A stretch of 64,000 nucleotides of DNA from Streptomyces pseudovenezuelae (GTDB taxonomy: Bacteria; Actinomycetota; Actinomycetes; Streptomycetales; Streptomycetaceae), in the NCBI RefSeq assembly GCF_029892565.1, contig NZ_JARXVH010000029.1, positions 1 to 64,000 on the forward strand, given 5' to 3'. Under the pieces are notes generated by a model, which saw only the letters and a program-made list of their open reading frames with translations, had not been told where the DNA came from and searched no databases. The position numbers were made by a program, and so were the translations under genes. Shown here piece after piece: positions 17,898-26,663 of this stretch. Every line of letters begins with the position of its first letter. Within the stretch, counting starts at the first letter, position 1.

Positions 17898-18865
17898 TGG
17901 CGCAGGCGGTGCAGGTCCAGGTCCTCGTCCAGACCGCCGTCGGTCCGCGCCACAACGAACGCCTCATTGATCGAACGAGGCGAAAGGCGCCCCACCCGCT
18001 CAGTCACCCACAGCGCCGGATGCCGGCCCGGTGAAAAAGCGGGCCGGATCTCCTCGATCCACTCGCCCAGGACGTCGATCACCCAGTCCATCTCCGGCAC
18101 CAGCAGCACCGACCGACGCTTGGGCGGAGCCCCCTTGGCCGACTTTCCGTACCGGACCGCCATGCTCCCGAAGCGGTCGAAGTCCGGCGCCGAGCGGATG
18201 CGTCGCAGATCGACCAGATCGACCCGTGTCGATTCCGTCCGGCGAGTGCCATACGCATAGATGGTCTTGAGCACGGCAGCGTCCCGCAGCGCGGTGAGCG
18301 CCCCCTTCCTGCCCTGGCCACGGATCCTCTTCACCCGCGAGTCCGCCGCGTCGAACAGCGCCTGCACCTCGTCATAGTCCAGCGGGCGCCTGCGCGGATC
18401 GCCCTCATACTCCACCGCGTGCAGTACCGAGTTGCCATCATGGAAGACCTCCTGAGGTGCCTCCCCGAACCGCTCCAGGCACAACTCCACCCAGCCGTAC
18501 CGTGCATCCAGCAGGTACTCGACGAACAAGGCGATCATCACCTCGTAGGTACGAGCCGTGGAAAGCTGGATCGGCTTCGGCCCGCTCCGCAGTTCCGCAA
18601 TGAACGCCCCGCCGTCCACCGGCGTCCACTGCCACGGATACAGCCCCGTGAACTCGCCCATCCGCTCGACCAGTCGCAGCCGCGATCCGATCGCGTCCTT
18701 CTGCAGGACCCGAGCAGCCTGCTGCCTCGCCCACCCCTCACGCATCGCCGAGAACATCGCCGGTTCGGGATCGAGGTGGACGATGTTGGATGCCAGTGCG
18801 AGCGGTGCCGCACCGGGAGCCTCAGTGATCACCCGTCCGTTGTATCTGGTGCAACATCGATGCAT
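17898..18865 (-). pseudogene. tyrosine integrase, N-terminal fragment
   Basis: The minus strand encodes the core-binding domain and most of the catalytic domain of a phage-type integrase (MREGWARQQAARVLQKDAIG, then the first Arg region KTIYAYGTRRTESTRVDLVD). It is truncated directly after LHRLRH, the conserved HxLRH motif, by the RIT-like end. The missing tail with the second His and Tyr lies at 7892-8077. The start may be the GTG reading VITEAPGAAP rather than the first codon of the frame. Confidence 0.8.
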
Positions 18866-18992
18866 CTGGTCTTTGCGAGCAGGTCACCGCTTCGAGTGAC
18901 GTTGCAGCAACCTCACTGCCGAGACGCTGACCAGCACGAAACGGCGCACGGCCAGCTGTAGCGTGTTGCGCTCGATGCAATTCATCCTGTTT

Positions 18993-19375
18993 CGGATCTT
19001 CGACCAGATCCGGCCCGGGGCATACGAGGACCGCAGCGGCTTCGCCACGATTCCCTCGACACCCGTGCCCCTCAATGCCTCGTACCAGAGCAGGGCCTCG
19101 CTGCGGTCGGTGGTCGACCAGACCGGCTGGATCGGCGGTCCGATACCGGCGAGCACGTCCAGCAAGACCTGGCGGCGCTCCGAGTACGGGCGCGGACGCA
19201 GATCAGGTAGCCCTCCGGCGGGATAGGCCAGGACATCGAAACCCACATAGGTCGCGGGGTGCCGGTCGGCGAGTTCGCGGGCGCGGCGAGGGCGGGAGAG
19301 CGCGCGGCACTGCGCGGCTTCGAAGCTGATGCGCGCCTTGCCCTGGTCGTCGGTGACGTAGATGACGGCTTCGCC
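18993..19375 (-). pseudogene. ATP-dependent DNA ligase, middle fragment
   Basis: The minus strand reads GEAVIYVTDDQGKARISFEA, FDVLAYPAGGLPDLRPRPYS and GVEGIVAKPLRSSYAPGRIW, ending SKIR. These are ligase motifs III-V, including the EGIVAK motif that contacts ATP. It joins in frame to the N-terminal fragment (TVLDG then EAVIYV) across the 1.1-kb cassette, and to the C-terminal fragment at 3204 across the 15.8-kb insertion. Confidence 0.8.
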
Positions 19376-20486
19376 GTTTATGCGGGCTACCACACCTGTC
19401 TCATCAACAGCCCTCTCCGAGGCGGCGTGCAAGGTGGAGCAGATCTCCCAAGCGCAGCAGCCGTCCGTCGAATCCTGGGAGGGGGACGTGGAGCGGCTGG
19501 GTCCAGTGGGCGGGAATTGCATCCAGCCCGTAGTACGCCCCCGCGAAGCCTCCGGTCACCGCGGCGACGGTGTCCGTGTCACCGCCCAGGTCGATCGCCG
19601 CGCGTATCGCGTCTTCGAAGCTGGTGGTGGTGCGCAGGGCCCAGACGGCGGAGCCCAGGCAGGGCCAGACGGCGCCGTTGAACTCGGTGGCCTGATCGGG
19701 GTGCCAGTCGGGTGCGAGGACTGTGGCGTAGCGGTCGCGGTGGTCGGGGTGGACAAGAGCCAGGACGTCCGGGAGCGCGGTGAGGGGGTCGGTGTCCTCA
19801 AACGTGACGCGGATGAGTTCGTGGAAGATCGCGGTGCCTTCCCAGGCCGCGCGGTCCCCGTGGGTGAGGGCAGCGATACGGCGGGCCGCGTCCACGGTGG
19901 CTTCTTGGCCGGCAGCCGCGAAGTGGACCGCGGAGGTCGATGCCCGCATCAAGGAGCCGTTTCCCGCTGCTCGCCGGTTGACCTGGAAATGGATCGCGGC
20001 GGCGAGGTCCCAGGGCATGCCGTTGGTCAGGACGTCTTCGGTCTGCAGGCCGATGTCCTTCGGTTCTGATGCTGCCCACCGCTGGAAGCGGGCGAAGATG
20101 TCCGGCAGATCCAGTCCGCCCCGCTCCAGCAGCGACTCCGCGACCAGGACGGCCATCTGCGTGTCGTCCGTGGCCTCGCCGGGGTCCCAGCCGCCGCCTC
20201 CGCACATCTCGCCACCGGCACCAGGCGCGGGAAACCGCGCGGAGAACGCTCCCTGGGGACCGAATTCGAAGGGGGCGCCCAAGGCGTCACCCACGGCTGA
20301 GCCGACGACCGCGCCAGCGGCCCGCTGAATCCGCTTCATTCGCGCAGGTTATCTGCGTCGAACCGAGGCCGCGCGGCCCTCTTCCTTCCTCGGCTCGCCG
20401 AATCATCGGCGGCGAACGCGTCTCGTCCACGGAGGTGCGCCGCCTGAGACACCCTGGGTCTGAGACACCCGCACAGGTCACATAAC
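19376..20486. mobile_element. 1.1-kb insertion carrying an ADP-ribosylglycohydrolase gene
   Basis: Removing 19376-20486 plus one copy of GCC restores the DNA ligase frame exactly (GAC-GGC-GAA-GCC-GTC, D-G-E-A-V). GCC at 19373-19375 and 20487-20489 is thus a 3-bp target duplication. The ends read GTTTATGCGGG on the left and, inward from the right, GTTATGTGACC, so they share only a short imperfect inverted repeat. The only gene inside is the glycohydrolase, so it is non-autonomous or captured. No transposase is present. Confidence 0.6.
19404..20339 (-). CDS. ADP-ribosylglycohydrolase (DraG/MacroH-like family)
   Basis: A 311-residue protein with the two metal-binding signatures of ADP-ribosyl-glycohydrolases, GEATDDTQMAV near residue 55 (TDDT) and DLGGDTDTVAAVTGG near residue 255 (GGDTDT). 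These coordinate two Mg/Mn ions. GSAVGDALGAPFE at residues 13-25 is also typical. It removes ADP-ribose from proteins, nucleic acids or small molecules. It sits alone inside a 1.1-kb insertion, which suggests a passenger defence, counter-defence or resistance gene (for example against ADP-ribosylating toxins). That role is inferred. Confidence 0.9.
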   Translation of the reverse strand: MKRIQRAAGAVVGSAVGDALGAPFEFGPQGAFSARFPAPGAGGEMCGGGGWDPGEATDDTQMAVLVAESLLERGGLDLPDIFARFQRWAASEPKDIGLQTEDVLTNGMPWDLAAAIHFQVNRRAAGNGSLMRASTSAVHFAAAGQEATVDAARRIAALTHGDRAAWEGTAIFHELIRVTFEDTDPLTALPDVLALVHPDHRDRYATVLAPDWHPDQATEFNGAVWPCLGSAVWALRTTTSFEDAIRAAIDLGGDTDTVAAVTGGFAGAYYGLDAIPAHWTQPLHVPLPGFDGRLLRLGDLLHLARRLGEGC

Positions 20487-20706
20487 GCCGTCCAGGACCG
20501 TGCCGGGCGGCAGGCGCATGGCGGCCAGCGCGAGGTCCATCCACAGCGCGGTGACGTCCCGGCCGGTCCGCGACTGCAGCCGAACCCCGTCCTCGGTGCG
20601 CCACAGCACGGTTCGGTGGCCGTCGACCTTGATCTCATAGGCATGGGGTCCGGTCGGCAGCTGGGTCACGGGTCGCGCGAGGGCGACGTCCACGGGCCAT
20701 TCCACA
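20487..20706 (-). pseudogene. ATP-dependent DNA ligase, N-terminal fragment
   Basis: From GTG 20706 the minus strand reads VEWPVDVALARPVTQLPTGP and then AYEIKVDGHRTVLWR, with the adenylated Lys of KxDG (KVDG), then SRTGRDVTALW and LPPGTVLDG, where the insertion begins. It is the 5' end of the split ligase. The intact gene would have been a small single-domain ligase of about 310 residues, a type found on Streptomyces plasmids and arms. Confidence 0.8.
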
Positions 20707-21438
20707 TGATCAGCCTGCGGCCGCCGGAGGCCGGCCGCCTGCCGGCCGACTCCTGCACGGTCGGCAGACAGCCGGGTGGCATGGCCGTTGCGGAACACAG
20801 CGCAAGCCCAACTGCCCAGACGGCCACCCGAGATCAGGGGCAGGGACAGCGGGCGGCCTAACCGGCCGCGGGGGCGCGGCAACCGGCTGACCAGCAGCCT
20901 AGCCAGCCGCCAGTCCCATCTCACCCCAGGTTTCCCTGTTTCCCTCCGTTGGGATCAGGGAGGGGGTTCGGCTGGGAGCGGTGGCCGTTCTTGCGGGTCC
21001 GGGCCTGTCTGAGGCGAGACGGCGCGAATGGGGAAGGACTGCTTCGACCTCCCCAGGTGTGGCAGTCCTTCCCCGTGCAAGCTCAGTCCGGCTACCCGGG
21101 TGACTGCTGTTCACGCCCCGTCTGCCGCATCTGCACGGCTGCCGCCAGGTGGTCCTTCAGGGCGGCCGGTATCGGCTGGCCGGGCGCGGTCGCCGTCACG
21201 GCCTCCGCGACCACCCGCAGTTCCACATTCGCGTGCTGGGGCCACCAGGATCGCGGCGCCAGGTCGGCGTTCCGCCCGGCTCGCGCCGTGCGGTCCACCG
21301 GTACCTGAGCGCTAATGTCAGGTCGCCTCCCACGGACCCCGAGGACATCGAGAGCCGCCCGCGACATCAGTGCGCGGTGAAGGGTTCGATGGTGAGGGTT
21401 CCAGACCCGGCTGCGTGCGTCGTTCCGGGCTTACCTCG
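20707..21438. other. intergenic region, no gene recognised
   Basis: About 730 bases between the ligase start and the next hairpin. Frames here are short Arg/Ala/Pro-rich GC shadows on both strands. A direct repeat of the motif GGGAAGGACTGC (about 21030) with GCAGTCCTTCCCC in inverted form (about 21061-21073) makes a possible weak hairpin. I see no coding or RNA gene. Confidence 0.4.
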
Positions 21439-21460
21439 CCTTTCAGCGTGCGCTGAAAGG
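21439..21460. terminator. 10-bp perfect hairpin upstream of a secreted-protein gene
   Basis: CCTTTCAGCG (21439-21448), loop TG, CGCTGAAAGG (21451-21460), then TTTGTGACG. It could be a terminator for transcription entering from the left or an operator for the gene at 21543. Position does not decide between them. Confidence 0.5.
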
Positions 21461-21542
21461 TTTGTGACGCGCGGATTTGGATGGGGAGACTGGCGGCGCT
21501 CGCTGAAGGTCGGAGCGTCATAAGTCTGTGTGGAAGGACGTC

Positions 21543-21884
21543 ATGAGTCTCAGCAGAAAGCTCAACCTCGCACTCGCCGCGAGCCTGCTGGCTGTAGGAG
21601 CGACACTCGGCACGGCGCAGGTGTCCGAAGCCAAACCTGCGACCATCGCGTGCGCTTATGGGCACGTCTGCGGCGTGGACAACCACGGCAATCGGTTCGA
21701 CTTCTCCGCATGCGGAAGGAACGAACCCATCGGGCTCTCCGGGCCCGGGGAGTTCTTCAACAATCAGACACCTGGAACCTACGTGTACTGGTTGAACGCC
21801 GATGGAAGTACCTATGGAGCCGACGCCGCGGGACAGCACGGATACATCGACTGGACCCCCATCTGGTGGGTGAGGGCCTGCTGA
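21543..21884 (+). CDS. small secreted protein, peptidase-inhibitor-like
   Basis: A 113-residue protein starting at ATG 21543 with an AAGGACG ribosome binding site. Residues 1-29 are a Sec signal peptide (basic start, LALAASLLAVGATLG core, VSEA cleavage site). The mature part of about 85 residues has four Cys (IACAYGHVCG, FSACGR, WWVRAC) and aromatic-rich strands. This resembles the small, disulfide-bonded beta proteins of Streptomyces such as inhibitor family I36 or lectin-like proteins. The function is not established. A clear terminator follows at 21912. Confidence 0.65.
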   Translation: MSLSRKLNLALAASLLAVGATLGTAQVSEAKPATIACAYGHVCGVDNHGNRFDFSACGRNEPIGLSGPGEFFNNQTPGTYVYWLNADGSTYGADAAGQHGYIDWTPIWWVRAC

Positions 21885-21911
21885 CCCAACACCCGCCTCA
21901 CTCGAACCTGT

Positions 21912-21937
21912 GGGCCCGTCGATTCGTTGACGGGCCC
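21912..21937 (+). terminator. rho-independent terminator
   Basis: GGGCCCGTC, loop GATTCGTT, GACGGGCCC, followed by TTTCCCC. It lies 27 bases after the stop of the secreted-protein gene. Confidence 0.8.
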
Positions 21938-22289
21938 TTTCCCCTGAGCGTCAGGCCACGGTGATCACCAGCGCGCATGCCGAGTTCGGCGGTCGCGGAC
22001 CCCGCTCGGAGACTCCTCTGATGAACGACTTGACGTTCTACGCTTCTGCGCAGCTTCCCCCGCAGGCAGCCATGGGAGCGCAGGAGGCAGCTGCCCGGAC
22101 TGCGGCGAACTGCCGTCAGGCTTTGACTCGGCTTCTTCCGGTCGCCGGACACGAGTGATCCCAGCGTGCGGAACGCCGCCGCGTGGCACAGGCCCGGCCA
22201 GGACCGGGGAGCGAGGCGGGCCCGCGGTCGGGGGCGCACCTTCCCTTGCGTCATCGGTTGCGTCTTCTCCTGCGCAGGCCGGATTCCGC

Positions 22290-22438
22290 GGCCGACTGCC
22301 GTTGCTGGTCAGCTGCAGCCCCTTGCTGCGGGCCTGCCCGACGAGCTGGTCGATCAGTTTCTGCTCGACCGTCGCGGCCTCCGGCGACGGATCCGCCTGG
22401 TCATCGGCGGCCACGAACTCGGTCACGGTGTCAGTCAC
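22290..22438 (-). pseudogene. IS256-type transposase, N-terminal fragment
   Basis: The minus strand starts MTDTVTEFVAADDQADPSPE and reads EQKLIDQLVGQARSKGLQLT, matching the N-terminus of Streptomyces IS256-family transposases (LVxQARxxGLQLTG). After about 48 codons the homology ends and Arg/Pro/Ser-rich non-transposase sequence follows. Only the first eighth of the gene survives. Confidence 0.6.
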
Positions 22439-22693
22439 TTGATGTCTCTTCCATGATCATCAATTACACCGGTGAGCGTACAGACCCGGGTCCTGGCGCG
22501 TGCGGCGTGGGTGTCGCCTCTTTGCTCCCATGTGGCCTGGTCCTTTTGGCCACGGTGGAAAGGTGTGGCGACGTCCTGGCGTCGGCGGCAGTTTGGATGA
22601 GGCGGGTCACAAGGACGCGTATCGGCGTCACGGTTACCGCGGTCGTCTACCGGGGTGCCGGTTTCTTAGATCGGCGAGGAAAGAGGGTTACCC

Positions 22694-23176
22694 ATGCGCC
22701 TGTTGCGCATACGGGAAGGCAGGAAAGGCAGCATTAAGCGTGCGGGCCCGGCAAGGGCCGTGCGGGCGGCCGCTGCGGTCGTCTTTGTGACGGCGGGCCT
22801 CGGTCTGGGTGCGAGCGGCACGGCGGTGGCTGCCCCGGCAGCCGGCTGTTCTGGGGCAGGGCCCACCGTGACGGACTTCTTGGGCACCACGTACGCGACC
22901 ACCTATTGCAATGCCTACGAGGGCGGCAATCTGGTGCGAGCCGGTTATCCGGTCTACGTGTACAGCGGCTATCTCTACGCCGGTCGGAGCTGGTTCGCCT
23001 GCCAGGTGAAGATGGAGGGGGTGGAGAACCCTCCGGTCGGTGAGGCCCGCAACGACTGGTGGCTTTGGACGCAAGGCGACGTTGCCGACGCTGACAACGG
23101 CTGGGGGTGGTTCCCCGCCACCAAGGTATCCGGCGGCGGCAACTACGAACCCATTCCGGGCCTTCGCACCTGCTGA
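22694..23176 (+). CDS. secreted protein with SH3-like features
   Basis: A 160-residue protein. The basic N-terminus and hydrophobic stretch (VRAAAAVVFVTAGLGLGASG, then AVAAPAA) form a signal peptide cleaved near residue 48. The mature part has four Cys and many aromatic residues (TTYCNAYEGGNLVRAGYPVY, FACQVKMEG, DADNGWGWFPATKVSGGGNY). The last segment resembles the end of bacterial SH3 domains, which close with WGWFPAxxVSGG-like strands. The likely location is extracellular. The function is unknown and no operon partner is apparent. Confidence 0.65.
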   Translation: MRLLRIREGRKGSIKRAGPARAVRAAAAVVFVTAGLGLGASGTAVAAPAAGCSGAGPTVTDFLGTTYATTYCNAYEGGNLVRAGYPVYVYSGYLYAGRSWFACQVKMEGVENPPVGEARNDWWLWTQGDVADADNGWGWFPATKVSGGGNYEPIPGLRTC

Positions 23177-23227
23177 ACAGGATGTCCAGGCACTCCGGCG
23201 TCGGCCGTGGCGGCAGGGCCAGTCATT

Positions 23228-23494
23228 CTACGGATCGAGGGTGGCGCGAAGCTGCGCCGCCTCCTGCCTCAACTTGTCCACCTCTTGCGGCAGAAGCCGT
23301 CGGAACTGCATGTCCAGGAGCACTCGCGCGGCGGGCTCGGTGACGCCGAAGCGCGCGGTGATCCTGTGCACGGCCATGTCAGTCGATTCACACCCTGACA
23401 CGATATCGACCAGCTCGTGTCTGCGTTCGATCGCCAGGAGCAACCCGTCGAGAACATGCAGGCGTTGCCGAAGGGAACGAGTGGAATCATTCAT
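23228..23494 (-). CDS. stand-alone GyrA/ParC-like coiled-coil protein
   Basis: An 88-residue protein from ATG 23494. The sequence LRQRLHVLDGLLLAIERRHE, LVDIVSG, then HRITARFGVTEPAARVLLDM and QFRRLLPQEVDKLRQE tracks the coiled-coil and dimer-gate segment of DNA gyrase A (RxHILEGLLxAL...QAxAILDMxLxRL...E). The DNA-cleavage and C-terminal domains are absent. Such minimal proteins could dimerise or interfere with topoisomerases, but I know of no established function. It lies downstream of the secreted-protein gene at 23599 and past its terminator. Confidence 0.6.
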   Translation of the reverse strand: MNDSTRSLRQRLHVLDGLLLAIERRHELVDIVSGCESTDMAVHRITARFGVTEPAARVLLDMQFRRLLPQEVDKLRQEAAQLRATLDP

Positions 23495-23543
23495 CTCGAC
23501 CCTTTCTCGAAATCTGATGAAGCGCGGTGGCAAGAAAGCAAAG

Positions 23544-23581
23544 CACCGGTGGGCGCGTAGTGCCGTTCGCGCCCACCGGTG
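23544..23581 (-). terminator. 14-bp stem hairpin terminator
   Basis: CACCGGTGGGCGCG (23544-23557) pairs perfectly with CGCGCCCACCGGTG (23568-23581) around a 10-base loop. It lies directly after the minus-strand secreted-protein gene (stop at 23599) and before the GyrA-like gene. Confidence 0.75.
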
Positions 23582-23598
23582 GCTCTGTCACCTGTGCA

Positions 23599-24396
23599 TC
23601 ATGACGAATACTGCCGGAATTCTTGGGAGCCGCCGCCGTCAACGTACCAGCGCCGGGACTCCCAGTTGAAGGCGAACGCCTGGTCACTTCCGGTCGGAGT
23701 GAAACGCAGACCGATCGCCAAGTAGTTCCACTCGTTCCTGCGCATCTGGGTGACGTTCCCCGGGTAGATCGTGTACCGGCTGGTCTGGTAGGCCGTGTCG
23801 CACCTGGGCCAGTCCGCGAGATTGGGGTCGATCTGCCAGCTCAGGTCGGCGTACAGAGTGCAGTCGTGGTTGTTGATGCTGAACGTCGCGCCCGCCCGGG
23901 TCGACAGTTCCCCGTCCAGGGTTGTCTCTCCGGTGAAGAAGATGTTGAGGGCGTAGTGCGCGTCCAGCGTATCCCGCTGCGTGCAGCCTTGCGGATCGCA
24001 GTAGCCGAAGATGATCGGCTGGTCCAGACGCCAGTTCCATCTGCTGGTGATCGTGCCGATTCCGTCATTCTCCGGGTCGTTGAGAATGTGGACGTCGGAG
24101 GACGCCTTTGGTGACACCACCAGCGCCCGGAGTGCCGTCTGCAGGCTGTCCTGGTGGTTCTTCGCGCGCTGTTTCACATAGCCGCGCGCCTGCGCCACGT
24201 CACCGCGCTCGACGGCGGCACGGACCGCCCCGATTTCGGGTTTCTCGCCGCCCGTCACCGCGAAAGCCAGGCAGGTTCCATCCGTGTAGTCCGATGGCGA
24301 GCATGCGACCCGGTCCTGTGCGCTCGCAGCAGCCGGAACGATACATCCGGCCAGAGCCGCGACCGCCACCAGGACGCCGGCTAAACGTCTAGACAT
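23599..24396 (-). CDS. secreted protein, unknown function
   Basis: A 265-residue protein from ATG 24396 (MSRRLAGVLVAVAALAGCIV), with a signal peptide cleaved near ASAQD (residue about 27). A lipobox-like LAGC is present but the following context favours ordinary secretion. The mature protein has a helical N-terminal part (RAAVERGDVAQARGYVKQRA) and a beta-rich, Trp/Tyr/Asn-rich C-terminal part with paired Cys (FGYCDPQGCTQR). This suggests an extracellular beta-sandwich. No family is recognised. The gene is monocistronic, with its own terminator. Confidence 0.65.
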   Translation of the reverse strand: MSRRLAGVLVAVAALAGCIVPAAASAQDRVACSPSDYTDGTCLAFAVTGGEKPEIGAVRAAVERGDVAQARGYVKQRAKNHQDSLQTALRALVVSPKASSDVHILNDPENDGIGTITSRWNWRLDQPIIFGYCDPQGCTQRDTLDAHYALNIFFTGETTLDGELSTRAGATFSINNHDCTLYADLSWQIDPNLADWPRCDTAYQTSRYTIYPGNVTQMRRNEWNYLAIGLRFTPTGSDQAFAFNWESRRWYVDGGGSQEFRQYSS

Positions 24397-24624
24397 CAGC
24401 GAACACCTCAATTCGTGTGGAACTCCAAGAACTGCGCAGGCGATTTCCCTCCTGCCCAGCCCAGGATTTCCACGCCGCACCACCACGGCAACACGTTTCG
24501 ACGACAGCCAAATACTGCACCGAGATGTCGCAAATTCCGCTGATCAGAGCCCTGATCGTGTTCGGGTGATCCCTCGCTGGGGAATTCCCCATCCCGTGGC
24601 ACTACCGCGGTGCGAGGGCGGCGA

Positions 24625-25665
24625 TCACAACCTTCCCGGTCGGGCAAGCAGTGAGATGGTGTCCTGGTGCCGGTGCCCCCCACTTTCGACGAGTGCGCGG
24701 CCGAGCCGGGTAGCGCTGTGCAGAACGCGTTTTCCGTCACGCTGGCTGGCGATGAGGCCCGCGGCCCGCAGGACGGAAACCTGCTGACTCGACGTCGGCA
24801 GGGAAACCCCGACACTCCAAGCCAGTTCGGATGTCGACTTGCCGACGGCGTCCGCGAGCGACTCCAAGATCGAAGCCCTGGTCCGGCCGAGCAGTGCCGA
24901 GAGAGTCGGACCGCCCGGGTCGTCAGCAGGCGCGGCAAGCACTCCAACGGCCTGGCGTTGCACGGGGTAGACAAGGGTCGGTGTGAGCTCCTGGTCCACG
25001 AGCGTCAGGACTCTTCGCCAGCAGAAGAAAGACGGCACCAGCCGCAGCCCCCTCCCGGCGAGGTGTAGGTCCCGGTCGGCCGGATAAGGAAAAAACAGGA
25101 CCGGGGGCTCCCACCGCGCCGTCGGCAACTCGCGGAGCAGCGCTTCGCTGCCGCCGTCGACCAACTGGCGTACGCGAAGGTGCACATCGGCATCGACCTG
25201 CTCGCGCAGGTCCTGCCAGACCGGGGCCAGTGTGGCGTCGAAGTAGCCGTGCAGCGCGCGTCCGAGCCGGTTAAGAGGCGCCCTCCTCCCGTCGGCCAGC
25301 TCCACCGTCCAGGAGGGCAGGGCCCTGACGCCGCTGAGCATCGTGAGGTCATGCCGCAAACGCTGCGGGGAGGTGCGCAGCACCGTATCGATCGCGCCCT
25401 CCGGATCGATCTCAGGCTCTGCGGGGGTGAGGAAGTCCGGGATGTAAGGCCCCAGCGGTACCAGGGGCCGAAGTACCGCGCGCAGGAAGTCGAAGTCCGG
25501 CCGCGACAGTTGGGTCACCGAGTGCTGGCGCCACTTCCCGAAGAAGGCCTCACCTTCACGACTTTGCAGTCGGCAGAGGCTGCAGACAACTTCCCACATG
25601 GGTTCCGGCTGGCGTGCCAGGCGTATGCGTTGCAGATCGTCAGAAGTGAAGTGAATGCGCAACAT
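24625..25665 (-). CDS. ArsR-type winged-helix regulator with DUF5937-like N-terminal domain
   Basis: A 346-residue protein from MLRIHFTSDDLQRIRLARQP. The long N-terminal region (residues 1-250) is the alpha-helical domain seen in many actinobacterial ArsR-like regulators. Residues about 265-340 form the winged HTH (LGRTRASILESLADAVGKST, SELAWSVGVSLPTSSQQVSV, LRAAGLIASQRDGKRVLH). No metal-binding Cys cluster is visible, so it is probably not a metal sensor. It is transcribed away from the transposon region and its target is unknown. Confidence 0.8.
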   Translation of the reverse strand: MLRIHFTSDDLQRIRLARQPEPMWEVVCSLCRLQSREGEAFFGKWRQHSVTQLSRPDFDFLRAVLRPLVPLGPYIPDFLTPAEPEIDPEGAIDTVLRTSPQRLRHDLTMLSGVRALPSWTVELADGRRAPLNRLGRALHGYFDATLAPVWQDLREQVDADVHLRVRQLVDGGSEALLRELPTARWEPPVLFFPYPADRDLHLAGRGLRLVPSFFCWRRVLTLVDQELTPTLVYPVQRQAVGVLAAPADDPGGPTLSALLGRTRASILESLADAVGKSTSELAWSVGVSLPTSSQQVSVLRAAGLIASQRDGKRVLHSATRLGRALVESGGHRHQDTISLLARPGRL

Positions 25666-26150
25666 GAGGTCCCCTGATCCTCGTGCTGACAGTTTGGCCC
25701 CCGTGGGCACATAGCGGGAGGCATATTCGCGTCAGAAGACCCCCAGTCCAGCACCGCTCCCACCGGGATGCCGTGCGAGCGAGACGGGCACGGTCTCGGC
25801 GGACGTTTCCGGTTAGCTCTGACCGCCGGGCAGATTGCTCTGTGCCTGGGTCTTTGACCGGCGGTAAGAAGACTGCCGCCAGCGGTCCGTTGGGACGGGT
25901 GAGTGCCCAACAGGTCACCCCGCTCGCGGCTTTGGCAAGTCTCACACTCGCCGAACCCGACTGCGTCAAGTCCGCCTCCTGGCAGGCTGTTCAGCCCGGC
26001 CCGCGAGAGGTGCCGCTGTCTGCGGGCTAGGACTTCTCTTAGAAGCTGTTGTCTTTCCGGGCTTGAGGACCGTTTCCGCTGGTCGGGCATAGGGTCGGCG
26101 ATCCCGTGGGAGTTGTGGCCTGGTGTGCTGTCGCTGCCCGGGAGGTCGTG
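25666..26150. other. intergenic region, no gene recognised
   Basis: About 480 bases between the regulator and the transposon-associated remnant. Frames are Arg/Ser/Pro-rich on both strands without recognisable motifs. I see no convincing RNA element. Confidence 0.35.
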
Positions 26151-26663
26151 GATGCCGTCGGTGGTTGGGCTGTTGGAACAGCGTGAGCTGGGTGCTCGCC
26201 TCGTGTTGACGAGCTGCGGGAGGAAGCCGACCGCGTCCAGGCAGAGTTGGCCGCGGCCGAGCGGGAATGGAAGGAGTGGGCCATCGCCTGCTCGCGGGGC
26301 GGCGAAGTACTGGCCCCGGCGGACGAGAGCGGGCAGGACCCCGCCCGGGCCGAGGGGACCGTGCCGGCCGCTGAGGAGCAGTCCGGAAAGACGCCGCGGG
26401 TGCCGGAGGCAGCGAAGACGAAGTCGCAGGTTCCGATGTGGTGTGAGGGGTTGGCCTGGTCGGTGCTGTCGGTGGACTACCAGCGGATCCTGGGGGGCGC
26501 TCCCGGACCGGGCGCGGCTCCATCAAGGGCCGCTGACCTGCCAGGAGATGGCCGCGGCGTTCGGCATGGATGTGGTGCCGGCGCGGGTGGAGGCACTGCG
26601 GTCGAAGGCGAAGCGCCTGGTCGCGGGGCTGGCTGGCCGAGCGGCAGCCGGGCCAGGTCACTG
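26151..26663 (+). pseudogene. transposon-associated coiled-coil/HTH protein, frameshifted
   Basis: The pieces MPSVVGLLEQRELGARL, then (other frame) AAAEREWKEWAIACSRGGEV to VDYQRILGG, then PLTCQEMAAAFGMDVVPARV, EALRSKAKRLVAG align in order with the intact minus-strand protein at 60660-61154 (PSVLGLLEAREK, EYQHILRVLA, MRVKQILAGLGW, VEGVRSRVKRLAARGW). At least two frameshifts break it. These proteins often accompany transposases in Streptomyces; their role is unknown. It is cut at its 3' end by the IS110 element. Confidence 0.55.

Noticed and set aside
3205..18992. terminal inverted repeats for the 15.8-kb insertion in the ligase
   Set aside because: The inward sequences at 3205 and 18992 show no convincing inverted match, so I describe it as an insertion by reading-frame evidence only and do not assign it to an element family.
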